Assembly: GCF_002848265.1 (NCBI RefSeq)
Contig: NZ_CP025422.1
Coordinates: 2,510,727 to 2,574,726, forward strand
DNA length: 64,000 bases
Direction of reading: 5' to 3'
Origin: Zhihengliuella sp. ISTPL4
Lineage (GTDB): Bacteria > Actinomycetota > Actinomycetes > Actinomycetales > Microbacteriaceae
Program-made: the position numbers and the translations under genes
The notes under the pieces: model-generated
Told to the model about the DNA's origin: nothing
Seen by the model: the letters and a program-made list of their open reading frames with translations, nothing else
Databases searched by the model: none
Part shown: positions 16,559 through 25,397 of the stretch, piece by piece
Numbering within the stretch: position 1 is the stretch's first letter
Layout: every line of letters starts with the position of its first letter

Positions 16559-17547
16559 GCGAGCTCCCTGGCGCGGAGAGCGGCGCCGATCAGCCCCGCG
16601 TTGCCGGACAGTTCGGCGGGGACGAGCGCGGGGAGCCGGTGGAAGCTGAGGCGCGCGGCGAGGCGGGTGCGCAGCTCGTCGAAGAGCGCGCCGCCGGCCC
16701 GCGACAACCCGCCGCCGATCACCACGGCCTCGGGGGCCACGACGGCGGTCAACTGCGCGAGCGACAGGGTGAGCGCGTCCAGCGCCGAGTCCCAGATGTC
16801 CGCCGCGATCCGATCCCCGGCGGCCGCCCGGGCGATGACATCTTTGGCGCCGTCCGGAGCCGTTCCCGTGGCCTCGCGGTAGCGGCGCGCGATGGCTCCT
16901 GCCGAGGCCACGGCCTCCAGGCAGCCGCGGGCACCGCACGGGCACACCGGTCCGTCGGCGATCGGGGAGTGTCCGATCTCGCCGGCGTAGCCTCCGGCCG
17001 TGTAGGGGCGGCCGCCGACGAGCAGGGCCCCGGCGATCCCGGTGCCGATCACGAGGATCACCGCGTCGTCGTAGGCCCGTGCGCCACCCAGCTCGTGCTC
17101 CGCCCAGCTCGCGGCGCGCACGTCGTGGTCGAAGGCGACGGGGAGGCCGAGACGTTCCGCGGCGAGCGCGCGCAGCGGGGCGTCCCGCCACCCCATGTTG
17201 CTCGCGAACACGCCGATCCCGGCCGCGGCGTCGACGATGCCCGGTACGACGAGCCCGGCGGCGCACGGCACCACGTCGGGATGCTCGTCGCGCAGCTGAG
17301 CGGCGAGCACCTCCAGCCGGTCCAGGAGGACGGGAGTGCGGTCGCCGTCGGCCGTCGGGGTGGGCGTGCGGCGGAGGCCGAGCGCCCGCCCGTCCGCGTC
17401 GAACAGCGCCGACTTGATGTCCGTCCCTCCGACGTCGAAGGCCAGGACGGGCGACCCGGCGCCGAGCGTGCGCACCGCGGCGAGTTTCTCGCCGGCCTCG
17501 TCCCTCGCGACGTCGGGGATCGCGTCCGCGGCGTCGTTCGGGGTCAT
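16555..17547 (-). CDS. ROK-family sugar kinase
   Basis: 330 residues. ATP-binding DVGGTDIKSALFD near the N-terminus, the ROK signature GEIGHSPI, and the zinc motif CPCGARGCLE. No helix-turn-helix, so an enzyme rather than a regulator. Likely phosphorylates an incoming hexose or amino sugar. ATG 17545-17547 has GGAG eight bases upstream. Another ATG at 17578-17580 would overlap the SIS gene but lacks a ribosome-binding site. Part of the SIS-ROK-PfkB-aldolase-DeoR operon. Confidence 0.86.
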   Translation of the reverse strand: MTPNDAADAIPDVARDEAGEKLAAVRTLGAGSPVLAFDVGGTDIKSALFDADGRALGLRRTPTPTADGDRTPVLLDRLEVLAAQLRDEHPDVVPCAAGLVVPGIVDAAAGIGVFASNMGWRDAPLRALAAERLGLPVAFDHDVRAASWAEHELGGARAYDDAVILVIGTGIAGALLVGGRPYTAGGYAGEIGHSPIADGPVCPCGARGCLEAVASAGAIARRYREATGTAPDGAKDVIARAAAGDRIAADIWDSALDALTLSLAQLTAVVAPEAVVIGGGLSRAGGALFDELRTRLAARLSFHRLPALVPAELSGNAGLIGAALRARELA

Positions 17548-17572
17548 CGCTCGGCTCCGGGGATCGCTGGCG

Positions 17573-18472
17573 TCATGCATCCAGGATGACGGATCGCGTG
17601 AGGTTGCGCGGCTGGTCGGGGTCGAGCCCGCGGGCCACGGCACGGTCGAGGGCTGTCCGGTGCAGGCGCACGAGGTCGGCGAGCGGGTCGATCGCGCGGT
17701 GCTCGAAACGGGCGCCCGTGGCGCGCACCTCCGCAGCCAGTCCTTCCGGTGCCTCTCCGAACTGCCACGTCACCCGGCCCGGGGCGGCGATGGCGATCGG
17801 GCCGTGGCGGTAGTCCATCGACGGGTACGCCTCGGTCCACGACTGCGACGACTCGCGCAGCTTCAGGGCGGCCTCGTGGGCCAGGCCGATCGTCCAGCCC
17901 CGTCCGAGGAACGTGTACTGCTCGGCGTCGCGCAGCTCGGTGTCGTCGCCCTCCTCGGCGAGCACGGCCGTCGCGTCGGCGATGGCTCCGGAGAGGTCTT
18001 CGCCCAGCGACGCCCGGAAGAGGGCGAGCGCGGTCGTGGCGAAGCGTGTTTGCACCACGGACTGCTCGTCGGCGAACGGCAGCAGCACGGCGTCGTCGAC
18101 GAGGGACACGAGGGGGGAGTCGGGGTCGCCGATCACGCCGATCGTGCGGGTCCGCCCCTTGATGCGGTCGACGAGCTCCAGCACCTCGGTGGTGGTCCCG
18201 GAGCGGGTGAGGGCGACGACGGCGTCATAGCCACGGTCGACGAAGGCCTCGGACGCCGCGAACGCGTCGGTCTCGCCGTGGCCGGACGACTCCCGCAGCG
18301 CGGCGTACGACTGGGCCATGAACCACGAGGTGCCGCACCCGACGACCGCGACCCGCGCGCCGCGGGCCGGCAGCAGGGCCTGCTCGGCGGAGAGGTCAGC
18401 CGCGGTGCCCCACATCTCCGGCTGGGAACGGAGCTCTTCGCGCATGTGCGCGCCAGGCAGCGAATCGGTCAT
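17573..18472 (-). CDS. SIS-domain sugar isomerase/deaminase (AgaS/GlmS-C-like)
   Basis: 299 residues with two SIS domains: VVGCGTSWFMAQ (about 45-56) and the sugar-phosphate loop TRSGTTTEV near 95. The second domain has LGRGWTIGLAHEAALKLRE. Related proteins deaminate or isomerise amino-sugar phosphates (AgaS, NagB-II, FrlB). First gene of the minus-strand operon; ATG 18470-18472 has AAAGG about 10 bases upstream. The substrate could be galactosamine-6-phosphate or a similar amino sugar; the sequence alone does not decide. Confidence 0.85.
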   Translation of the reverse strand: MTDSLPGAHMREELRSQPEMWGTAADLSAEQALLPARGARVAVVGCGTSWFMAQSYAALRESSGHGETDAFAASEAFVDRGYDAVVALTRSGTTTEVLELVDRIKGRTRTIGVIGDPDSPLVSLVDDAVLLPFADEQSVVQTRFATTALALFRASLGEDLSGAIADATAVLAEEGDDTELRDAEQYTFLGRGWTIGLAHEAALKLRESSQSWTEAYPSMDYRHGPIAIAAPGRVTWQFGEAPEGLAAEVRATGARFEHRAIDPLADLVRLHRTALDRAVARGLDPDQPRNLTRSVILDA

Positions 18473-18750
18473 GTGAAGAGGCCTTTCGGACGAGTTGTTG
18501 CGTACTTGTGATTGTTTCGGGCGTAATCCGATCATAGTATTTCGTCCCAAGAGAGCAACATCTTGATTTGTTTGTTTGCCTGACAAATAATCGGGACGAG
18601 TTCCCCCGAGCCCCCGCTCGGACGATCACGACCGCTCCGGCGGCGCGATCATCACGCACCGTCGCGTGGAGTGTTCTGCGACTGTGCACCACCCCCCTCT
18701 CCGGAGAGCGGATCCCGCCCGCTGGAGCAGCACCCACAGTGAGGAATGCA
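18473..18750. promoter_or_regulatory. Divergent promoter region of sugar catabolic operon and sugar transporter
   Basis: An AT-rich island in a GC-rich setting. Minus strand: TTGCTC (complement of 18553-18558), 16-base spacer, TATGAT (complement of 18531-18536). Plus strand: TTGATT (18563-18568), 17-base spacer, AATAAT (18586-18591). The -35 elements are nearly back to back, so one regulator could control both. Two similar blocks, TGATTGTTT (18509-18517) and TGATTTGTTT (18564-18573), are candidate DeoR or ROK half-sites. The remaining 150 bases to the binding-protein gene form a long leader with no obvious structure. Confidence 0.6.
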
Positions 18751-20001
18751 ATGCCCATGAACAAGTCACGGCGATACGGGGCCGCAGCGGTCGCGGCCGT
18801 CGCCACGCTGTCGCTCGCATCCTGCGGTTTCGGTGGATCGGGAGGAGACAGCGGCGGCGGCGACGACGCCAGCACGCTCGACCTCCTCGTCCCCAGCTAC
18901 TCCGACGCCACGAAGGGCCTCTGGGAAGACGTCATCGACGGGTTCACGGAGGAGAACCCCGACATCACGGTCAACCTCGAGGTGCAGTCGTGGGACAACC
19001 TCGAGAAGGTCATCTCCACCAAGGTCCAGGCCGGCGAGGCCCCCGACATCTACAACGGCGGCCCCTTCGCGGGCTTCGTCGAGGACGAGCTGCTCTACCC
19101 GGTCGAGGAGGTCGTCTCCGACGACGTCTACTCCGACTTCCAGGACTCCTTCCTCGCCAACGCGGAGGTCGACGGCACGGCCTACGCGCTGCCGATGATC
19201 GCCTCCGCGCGCGCCCTCTTCGTCAACAACGACCTCCTCTCCCAGGCGGGCGTCGAGGCACCGACCGACTGGGACTCCCTGCTCGACGCAGCCACCAAGG
19301 TCTCCGCCCTCGGTGGGGGCGTGGCGGGCTACGGCATGCCGCTCGGCTCGGAGGAGGCGCAGGCCGAGGCCGCCGTCTGGCTCTGGGGCGGCGGCGGATC
19401 CTTCGGCGACGCGTCGGAGATCACCATCGACACCCCGGAGAACCTCGTCGGCGCCGAGCAGATCAAGAAGATGATCGACGCCGGCGCGACCCAGGCCGAC
19501 CCCGGCTCGACGCAGCGCTCCCCGCTCATGGACATCTTCATCCAGGGCAAGATCGGCATGCAGGTCGGCCTGCCGCCGACGGTCGGTCAGATCGCGGACA
19601 ACAACCCGGACCTCGACTACTCGATCGTCCCGATCCCGACCGAGGACGGCTCGCCCTTCACCCTCGGCGTCATGGACCAGCTCATGGCGTTCGAGAACGA
19701 CGGCGACAAGCAGGAGGCGATCACGAAGTTCCTCGACTACTTCTACTCGCCCGAGGTCTACGTGCCGTGGGTGCAGGCGGAGGGCTTCCTCCCCGTCACG
19801 AAGTCCGGCGCCGAGGAGCTGTCCGGCGAGGAGGCCCTCAAGCCGTTCCTCGACGTGCTGCCCGACGCGCAGTTCTACCCGTCGACGAACCCGAAGTGGT
19901 CGGCCGCGGACGGCGCCTTCAAGTCGCTGTTCGGACAGATCCAGGACCAGCCGGCGGCCGACGTGCTGAAGCAGATCCAGGACCAGGTGGACGCGGGCTG
20001 A
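18751..20001 (+). CDS. Sugar ABC transporter substrate-binding lipoprotein
   Basis: 416 residues. N-terminal signal with lipobox LASC (Cys at about residue 29) followed by a Gly/Ser/Asp linker, then a family 1 solute-binding fold: DLLVPSYSDATKGLWEDVIDGF at the start and YNGGPFAGFVEDELLYPVEE in the ligand region. It captures a sugar outside the membrane for the permeases that follow. ATG 18751 has GAGGA five bases upstream; an ATG at 18757 is an alternative. Divergent from the SIS-kinase-aldolase operon, so it likely imports that operon's substrate. Confidence 0.88.
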   Translation: MPMNKSRRYGAAAVAAVATLSLASCGFGGSGGDSGGGDDASTLDLLVPSYSDATKGLWEDVIDGFTEENPDITVNLEVQSWDNLEKVISTKVQAGEAPDIYNGGPFAGFVEDELLYPVEEVVSDDVYSDFQDSFLANAEVDGTAYALPMIASARALFVNNDLLSQAGVEAPTDWDSLLDAATKVSALGGGVAGYGMPLGSEEAQAEAAVWLWGGGGSFGDASEITIDTPENLVGAEQIKKMIDAGATQADPGSTQRSPLMDIFIQGKIGMQVGLPPTVGQIADNNPDLDYSIVPIPTEDGSPFTLGVMDQLMAFENDGDKQEAITKFLDYFYSPEVYVPWVQAEGFLPVTKSGAEELSGEEALKPFLDVLPDAQFYPSTNPKWSAADGAFKSLFGQIQDQPAADVLKQIQDQVDAG

Positions 20002-20032
20002 CCCGCGGAACGGAGAGGTTCGGGAATCCCCC

Positions 20033-21004
20033 ATGAGCCAGACGACAGAATCCTCGAACCTCGCGGGGGCGGCCACCGGCCGCCCCCGCACCCCGGACGC
20101 CGGGACGGCCGTGCGCGGTCGCCCCGGCGGGCGGGACCTCCTGCAGGCGCTGCCGTGGATCGCCCCCGCGCTGGTGCTCATCATCGGCGTGGTGCTGTTC
20201 CCCGCCGGCGTCATGTTCTTCAACTCCACCCGCGACATCTCCCTCTCGGGCCTGGACAAGGGCTCGGTCGGCTTCGACAACTTCGTGACCGTCTTCACGT
20301 TCCCGGAGTTCTGGCCGATCTTCGTCCGCACGATCGTCTGGGTCGTGTCGGTCGTGCTGTTCACGGTCGTCATCTCGCTGGGCCTGGCGCAGATCCTCAA
20401 CAAGGCGTTCCCGGGCCGCCAGCTCGTGCGGATGGCGGTCATCGTCCCGTGGGCCGCGTCGGTGGTGATGACCACCATGGTCTTCTACTACAGCCTCGAG
20501 CCGTACTTCGGGGTCTTCAACAAGTTCCTCTACGACATCGGACTCTCCGACGACGCGGTGGGCTACGGCTGGACGAAGAACCCCACCACGGCGTTCGTGT
20601 GGTCCATCGTCATCGCGGTGTTCGTGTCGCTGCCCTTCACGACCTACACGATCCTCGCCGGGCTCCAGGCGGTTCCCGCTGATGCGATCGAGGCCGCGAA
20701 GATGGACGGCGCCGGCGCCGCGCGCACCTACTGGTCGATCGTCCTGCCGCAGCTGCGCAGCGCACTCGCCGTGGCGATCCTCATCAACATCATCAACGTC
20801 TTCAACTCGCTGCCGATCCTCAAGGTGATGACCGGGTCCATCCCGGGCTACGGCGCCGACACGATCATGACCCTGATCTTCAAGTACATCGAGCTGCAGA
20901 AGAAGGTCGACGTCGCGAGCGCCCTGTCGGTCGTGGCCTTCCTCATCGTGATCGCGATCGTCGCGGCCTACGTCAAGATCGTCAAGCCCATGAAGGAGGT
21001 CTGA
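20033..21004 (+). CDS. Sugar ABC transporter permease, MalF/UgpA type
   Basis: 323 residues with six or more membrane segments after a 40-residue cytoplasmic Pro/Gly-rich head. The EAA loop that docks the ATPase is DAIEAAKMDGAGAARTYWSIVLP near residue 220. It lies 31 bases after the binding-protein gene. No ATPase gene is found in the cluster, so it presumably uses a shared MsiK-type ATPase encoded elsewhere, as many actinobacterial sugar importers do. Confidence 0.9.
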   Translation: MSQTTESSNLAGAATGRPRTPDAGTAVRGRPGGRDLLQALPWIAPALVLIIGVVLFPAGVMFFNSTRDISLSGLDKGSVGFDNFVTVFTFPEFWPIFVRTIVWVVSVVLFTVVISLGLAQILNKAFPGRQLVRMAVIVPWAASVVMTTMVFYYSLEPYFGVFNKFLYDIGLSDDAVGYGWTKNPTTAFVWSIVIAVFVSLPFTTYTILAGLQAVPADAIEAAKMDGAGAARTYWSIVLPQLRSALAVAILINIINVFNSLPILKVMTGSIPGYGADTIMTLIFKYIELQKKVDVASALSVVAFLIVIAIVAAYVKIVKPMKEV

Positions 21005-21006
21005 TC

Positions 21007-21933
21007 ATGACCGTGACCGAGACCGCCCTCGTGACCACCGCCGACTCGCGCGGACGACGCACCCCGCCGGTCCCGGGTCGCCGGCGCCGCTACACCGCCG
21101 ATCAGGTGACGCTGCCGCGGGTGATCCTGCGCACCGCCGCCGGGTTCCTCGTGCTCGCGATCTTCGTGCTGCCGTACCTCATCATGTTCTTCGGGTCGGT
21201 GAAGACGAAGGCGCAGATCCGCTCGGTCGACCCGACCTACCTCCCGGTGGAGTGGCACTGGGAGAACTACCTCACGATGTGGTCGACGCCCGAGACGCCG
21301 CTGCCGTACAACCTCGTCTCGACCATCGTCATCTCGGTGTTCGCGACCCTCCTCGTGCTGCTCGTTTCGCTCCCCGCGGCGTACTACACGGCCCGGTTCC
21401 GGTTCCCCGGGCGCATGGTGTTCCTGTTCCTCGTGATCGTGACGCAGATGCTGCAGCCCGCGGTGCTCACCTCGGGCCTGTTCCGACAGTTCACCGTCCT
21501 CGGCCTCGGCGACACCTGGACCGCCATGATCTTCATCAACGCGGCCTTCAACCTCTCGTTCGCCGTGTGGATCATGCACTCGTTCTTCGCCGGAATCCCC
21601 AAGGAGGTCGACGAGGCGGCGCAGATCGACGGCGCCGGTCGCCTCACGGTCCTGTTCCGGATCAACCTCCCGCTCGTCTGGCCCGGGATCGTCACGGCGA
21701 TCGTGTTCACGTTCGTCGCCTGCTGGAACGAGTTCGCCGCGTCGCTCGTGATCCTGTCCACCGACAAGAACCAGCCGCTCTCGGTCGCGCTCACGAAGTT
21801 CGTCGGTCAGTACGAGACGAGCTGGCAGTACGTGTTCGGCGTGTCGATCGTCGCGATCCTGCCCGTCATCATCCTCTTCATGCTCATCGAGAAGCGACTC
21901 GTCGGCGGCCTCACCGCCGGCAGCGTGAAGTAA
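21007..21933 (+). CDS. Sugar ABC transporter permease, MalG/UgpE type
   Basis: 308 residues, six membrane segments, with EAA loop KEVDEAAQIDGAGRLTVLFRINLPL near residue 200. Starts three bases after the first permease stop. Together with the two genes before it this forms the membrane part of a sugar importer. Repeat C copy 1 and a 19-bp hairpin follow the stop and may end transcription. Confidence 0.9.
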   Translation: MTVTETALVTTADSRGRRTPPVPGRRRRYTADQVTLPRVILRTAAGFLVLAIFVLPYLIMFFGSVKTKAQIRSVDPTYLPVEWHWENYLTMWSTPETPLPYNLVSTIVISVFATLLVLLVSLPAAYYTARFRFPGRMVFLFLVIVTQMLQPAVLTSGLFRQFTVLGLGDTWTAMIFINAAFNLSFAVWIMHSFFAGIPKEVDEAAQIDGAGRLTVLFRINLPLVWPGIVTAIVFTFVACWNEFAASLVILSTDKNQPLSVALTKFVGQYETSWQYVFGVSIVAILPVIILFMLIEKRLVGGLTAGSVK

Positions 21934-21948
21934 CGCAGGAACGCGTCC

Positions 21949-22033
21949 GGAACACCTGCACGACCGCGGCACGCGTGCAGGGGTTCCGGACGGATCCGGT
22001 CGTGCACCCGTATCCGGGTCGTGCAGCCGGAAC
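21949..22033. repeat. Palindromic repeat family C, copy 1, with 19-bp hairpin
   Basis: Shares with copy 2 (34814-34898) the block TGCACGACC near the left end and, exactly 77 bases from that block's start, the right end. The 17-base right end GGTCGTGCAGCCGGAAC (22017-22033) is the exact reverse complement of copy 2's left end. In this copy a further inverted repeat, 21944-21962 with 21974-21992 (19 bp, one mismatch), forms a hairpin right after the permease gene and may serve as its terminator. It lies between convergent genes. Confidence 0.7.
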
Positions 22034-22049
22034 GTCGGGGACGGCGAGG

Positions 22050-23213
22050 TCAGGGGCGGGGGCCGCCGGCGCGGAGCTGGTCGGGACTCCATCGCACGCC
22101 GAGGACCGCGGTGAGGGCGGCCTGCGCGGCCCCGGCGGACGGGGCGACGCGTGGATCGGCATATCGGATGGGGACGTCGGCGGTGCCGCGAGCGGGATAG
22201 CCGCTCTCGGCCCGGACCCGCTCCAGGAACCGGGGGCCGAGCTCCGTCGCAGGACCGCCGATGACGACCTCGATGGGATCGAGCAACGCCCCGATGAGCT
22301 TGATGGCGCGGGCCAACGCGCGGGCCCCGTCGTCGATCAGTGCCTGATCCGCACGGGCGACGAGGGCGCGGACGGCCGGCACGTCCAGCGCGTCCGAGAA
22401 CTCCTCCCCCAGCATCGGTCCCATCGCAGCCGCCGACTCCAGGCAGCCGCGACGGCCGCAACGACAGGGACGCGCGGCATCGCCGAAGACGACCTGCACG
22501 TGGCCGATCTCCCCGGCCCGATCACGAGGCCCCGGCGCGAGCTCACCGTCGAGGGTGACCGCGGCGCCGATGCCCCCGCCGCTGTGGATGAACAGCCGGT
22601 AGCCCGAGGGAGCGGCATCCAGCCCGGCCTCCGCGATGGCCTCGGCGTCGACGTCGTTGACGAGGAGGACCGGGACGCCGGTGATGCTCTCGAAGCGGTC
22701 CGCGAGCGGGACCTCGTGCCACTCCAGCTGCACGCTCTCCAGCACCGTGCGGCCGTCCGTCGTCCCCGGGATCTGGACGCCGACCGCGAGCAGCCGCGCC
22801 CCATAGGTGTCCACCACCTCCGCGACGGTCTCGTCCAGCACGCGGTCCCGGGTTCGCGTCGTGTAGGAGATGCTTCGGCGGGCGACCTCGGAACCGTCGA
22901 GCGCGACGAGCGCGAGGTAGGCGCTCGTCGGCTGCACCACGAGCACGAGGATCAGATGGTGTTCCGCGTCGATGCTGAGCGTGGTGGCGCGTTTGCCCCC
23001 CGTGCTCACCGCTTGCTCGCCCTCCGCGATCAGCCGGTTCTCGATGAGCTCGGCGACGAGGGAAGACGCGGTTGCCGCTGTGAGCCCGGTCGCCCGCGCG
23101 ATGCCGGCGCGCGTCTGCGAACCGGACGCCTGGAAGACGAGCTGAAGCGCCCGTCGCAGGTTCGCTCGCCGAACCGCCGCCTGGGTGTCCAGCGCGTCGT
23201 CGTGGGTGAACAT
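22050..23213 (-). CDS. ROK-family transcriptional regulator (NagC/XylR type)
   Basis: 387 residues. N-terminal wHTH (about 15-75) with TRAGIARATGLTAATASSLVAELIE, then a ROK sugar-binding domain with the zinc motif CRCGRRGCLES and RAGEIGHVQVVF. The HTH makes it a regulator rather than a kinase. ATG 23211-23213 with GAGAAGG upstream. It converges on the sugar transporter genes and is divergent from a second ROK-type gene, so both probably respond to the sugar handled here. Confidence 0.87.
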   Translation of the reverse strand: MFTHDDALDTQAAVRRANLRRALQLVFQASGSQTRAGIARATGLTAATASSLVAELIENRLIAEGEQAVSTGGKRATTLSIDAEHHLILVLVVQPTSAYLALVALDGSEVARRSISYTTRTRDRVLDETVAEVVDTYGARLLAVGVQIPGTTDGRTVLESVQLEWHEVPLADRFESITGVPVLLVNDVDAEAIAEAGLDAAPSGYRLFIHSGGGIGAAVTLDGELAPGPRDRAGEIGHVQVVFGDAARPCRCGRRGCLESAAAMGPMLGEEFSDALDVPAVRALVARADQALIDDGARALARAIKLIGALLDPIEVVIGGPATELGPRFLERVRAESGYPARGTADVPIRYADPRVAPSAGAAQAALTAVLGVRWSPDQLRAGGPRP

Positions 23214-23335
23214 CTGCGGGTTCCTTCTCGGGGCCGAGGTCCGTCGATTGACAGCGCGCGTACCACTCCGTACGCTCGGTCCGTTAGTTTATTCATTGAA
23301 CTTAGTCAGCCCGAGCGTCGATCGGGAGGAGCATC
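23214..23335. promoter_or_regulatory. Divergent promoter region between two ROK-type regulators
   Basis: Contains TTGACA at 23249-23254 (plus strand) and, near 23284-23309, an AT-rich block TTAGTTTATTCATTGAAC with AGTT / AACT half-sites 9 bases apart. ROK regulators commonly bind such TTA-rich imperfect palindromes. The plus gene has GGGAGGAG before its GTG. Confidence 0.45.
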
Positions 23336-24433
23336 GTGCGCTACCCCCAGATCCTAGAGCGCCCCGCGGATCGGGCACGAGCCGCGCAGCCACCGAGCAA
23401 CGGTCACGCCCGCGGTATCCGGGAGCGGAACCGCGCCCTCGTCCTCCGCACGCTCATGGAGCAGTCGGCTCTCAGCCGCGCCGATCTGTCCCGGCTCACC
23501 GGCCTCGCCCGCCCCACCGTCTCCGAGGTCGTGCGCGATCTGCTCGCCGACGGCGTGATCCGGGAGAGCGGACCCAGTCAGGAGTCCCGGCCGGGAAAGC
23601 CCGCCGTGATGCTCGAATTCGACCAGCGCGCCGTCCAGGTCATCGCGCTCGACCTCTCCGTGCCCGGTGAGGTCATCGGGGCGCTGGCCTCGCCCGACGG
23701 CCGCCTCTCACATCGCCTCCATCGGCCGCGCACCCCGGACGCCGCGGAAGCCGTCGCCGGTCTCGTCGCGGAACTGCGCAGCCTCACCGACGGGCCCGCG
23801 CTCGGCATCGGCATCGGTGTGCCCACCGGCTCCTCCGCGCTGCTCGGTCTCGGACCGCGACTCGCGGAGATCCTCGACGCCCCCGTGCACCTCTTCGACG
23901 ACGCCGATCTCGTGGCCGACGCCGAGCAGCGGTTCGGTGCCGTCGGCACTGACTTCCTCCTCGTCCGCCTCGGGACCCGCATCGGCACCGCCATCCGGGT
24001 CGTCGGCGACGACGGCGTCCCGGTCGAGCGCTCTATCGGGGCCCGCGAGCTCGCGCACGTCGGCGCGGGCGGCGACCCCGGCGAGGTCTGCCTGTGCGGA
24101 CGCGACGGCTGCGTCCACGCGTGGGCCGCGGCTCCCGCCATCGCCCGGCGCCTGGACGCCTCGGGAGCGGACCGCCCGCAGGTGCTCGCCGCCGCGGGTG
24201 CGCGGCTCGGCACGTCGCTCTCGGTCATCGCCGCCGCCGTCGACCTGCCGACGATCGTGCTGAGCGGCCCGGACGGGATCGTCTCCCCGGAGTTCGTGGA
24301 CGCGACCGCGACCGCCGTCCGCGCCGCCTCGCACCCCTCGCTCGGCCCCACCGTGGTGCCGAGCGCGCTCGACGACGCCGTCCTCCTGGGTGCGGCGACC
24401 CGCGTGGTGGCCGCCGAGTTCAGCCCGCGCTGA
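23336..24433 (+). CDS. ROK-family transcriptional regulator, second copy
   Basis: 365 residues. wHTH at about 28-85 with LMEQSALSRADLSRLTGLARPTVSEVVRDLL, followed by a ROK fold with LGIGIGVPTG and the zinc motif CLCGRDGCVHAW. The N-terminal ATP loop of true ROK kinases is not recognisable, consistent with a regulator. GTG start at 23336 behind GGGAGGAG. Divergent from the ROK regulator at 22050-23213; probably controls the neighbouring sugar genes. Confidence 0.85.
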   Translation: MRYPQILERPADRARAAQPPSNGHARGIRERNRALVLRTLMEQSALSRADLSRLTGLARPTVSEVVRDLLADGVIRESGPSQESRPGKPAVMLEFDQRAVQVIALDLSVPGEVIGALASPDGRLSHRLHRPRTPDAAEAVAGLVAELRSLTDGPALGIGIGVPTGSSALLGLGPRLAEILDAPVHLFDDADLVADAEQRFGAVGTDFLLVRLGTRIGTAIRVVGDDGVPVERSIGARELAHVGAGGDPGEVCLCGRDGCVHAWAAAPAIARRLDASGADRPQVLAAAGARLGTSLSVIAAAVDLPTIVLSGPDGIVSPEFVDATATAVRAASHPSLGPTVVPSALDDAVLLGAATRVVAAEFSPR

Positions 24434-24452
24434 CCCTCTCCCCAGGGCGTGG

Positions 24453-24704
24453 TCAGAACCTGGTGGCAAGCAGCGATAGCGCAATCGTCGCGCACAACAC
24501 TGCGCCGGAGCTCGCGATCGCTGCCAGGAGCTTTCGTTTCACGCCGTGAGTCACGACCGCGAGGACAGCACCAGTGACGCTTAGTGCGATTCCGATGGGG
24601 AGGGCGAGGACCGCTGAGATCAACGTGAGGATTCCGCCGGCGGCGATCGCAAGGAAGATGATCCCTTCTCGCCTGCTCCGGTCGATGGTCGCTTCATGAG
24701 ACAT
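24453..24704 (-). CDS. Small membrane protein of unknown function
   Basis: 83 residues: a short charged head (about 1-13), then two or three hydrophobic helices (about 14-35, 36-52, 58-80). No family recognised. ATG 24702-24704 has a very strong AGGAGGGGG that begins in the stop codon of the truncated upstream gene, so the two were cotranscribed. Base composition is visibly less GC-rich than in the neighbours, as in the upstream remnant, which suggests both arrived together. Confidence 0.7.
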   Translation of the reverse strand: MSHEATIDRSRREGIIFLAIAAGGILTLISAVLALPIGIALSVTGAVLAVVTHGVKRKLLAAIASSGAVLCATIALSLLATRF

Positions 24705-24718
24705 GAACGGTCCCCCTC

Positions 24719-25294
24719 CTAGTAGATGGAGCAGACTACGCTTTGCGACTTGCTGCCACCCCCGCCACCGTTCAGACGGAGGCAGGGTTGCATCGTCTGA
24801 ATGTCCCAGCCGCCCGTACCAAAGATCATTTTCCGCTGCGCCCAGATGCGCGCTTGTCCGCTCACAACTCCGGCCCCCTTGCCGATCTGCCCAGCATCAC
24901 GCCACCCGATCGTTCCGATCGTTGTCCACGACCGCGAGAACGAGGCCGAGGTTGCCGTCTTGCCGTTCCCGCACCACTTTCCCTCGGTGTACATGTCCCA
25001 GAGCGCAATATTCACGGAGGAGTAGGCCGTTCTTCGGACGTAACCCCCGAAGCAGCCGCTAGCTCTCGCGACGGCCGCGCTGGCGCTTTCCAGTGACCCG
25101 TATCTCGACTGCACGGAACCTGCATCGATGGCAGCCGCTGCAGCATCGTCGGCCGGCGTCAGCGACACCGCCACCTCCTCGTCGACCGGAAAGTAGTAGT
25201 CGGTGAATGCTTCCTGCTGAGCCTCGGTCAGTGCACCAAACGTCGCTTCCGGATCGGAGGCAGTGTCCAGCAACTCAAAGATCTCGGACGCGGT
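24719..25294 (-). pseudogene. 5'-truncated gene for a secreted-type hypothetical protein
   Basis: The open frame reads like the C-terminal part of a secreted actinobacterial protein: acidic stretch FPVDEEVAVSLTPADDAAAA, then Cys/Trp/Gly/Ser-rich segments and the end VVCSIY. No signal peptide, no start codon with ribosome-binding site, and no in-frame ATG occur before the frame runs into the promoter and start of the plus-strand SDR gene at 25398. The only nearby start would be TTG 25271-25273. I read it as a gene whose 5' end was lost at a junction near 25300. Codon use is less GC-rich than around it. Confidence 0.6.
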
Positions 25295-25397
25295 CCGTCC
25301 GTGAGCATCCGTCCCCTCCCGCCCGGAAGGGATGGGAGACTCGATCCCGCGGGGCGGCCGGTCCGTCGCCTCGATCCGTCTTGGGAGGGGAATCCGC

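Noticed and set aside
24862..24876. CACAACTCCGG, identical to the left end of repeat family A
   Set aside because: No matching right end lies about 86 bp away, and it falls in the coding remnant. A chance match is likely.
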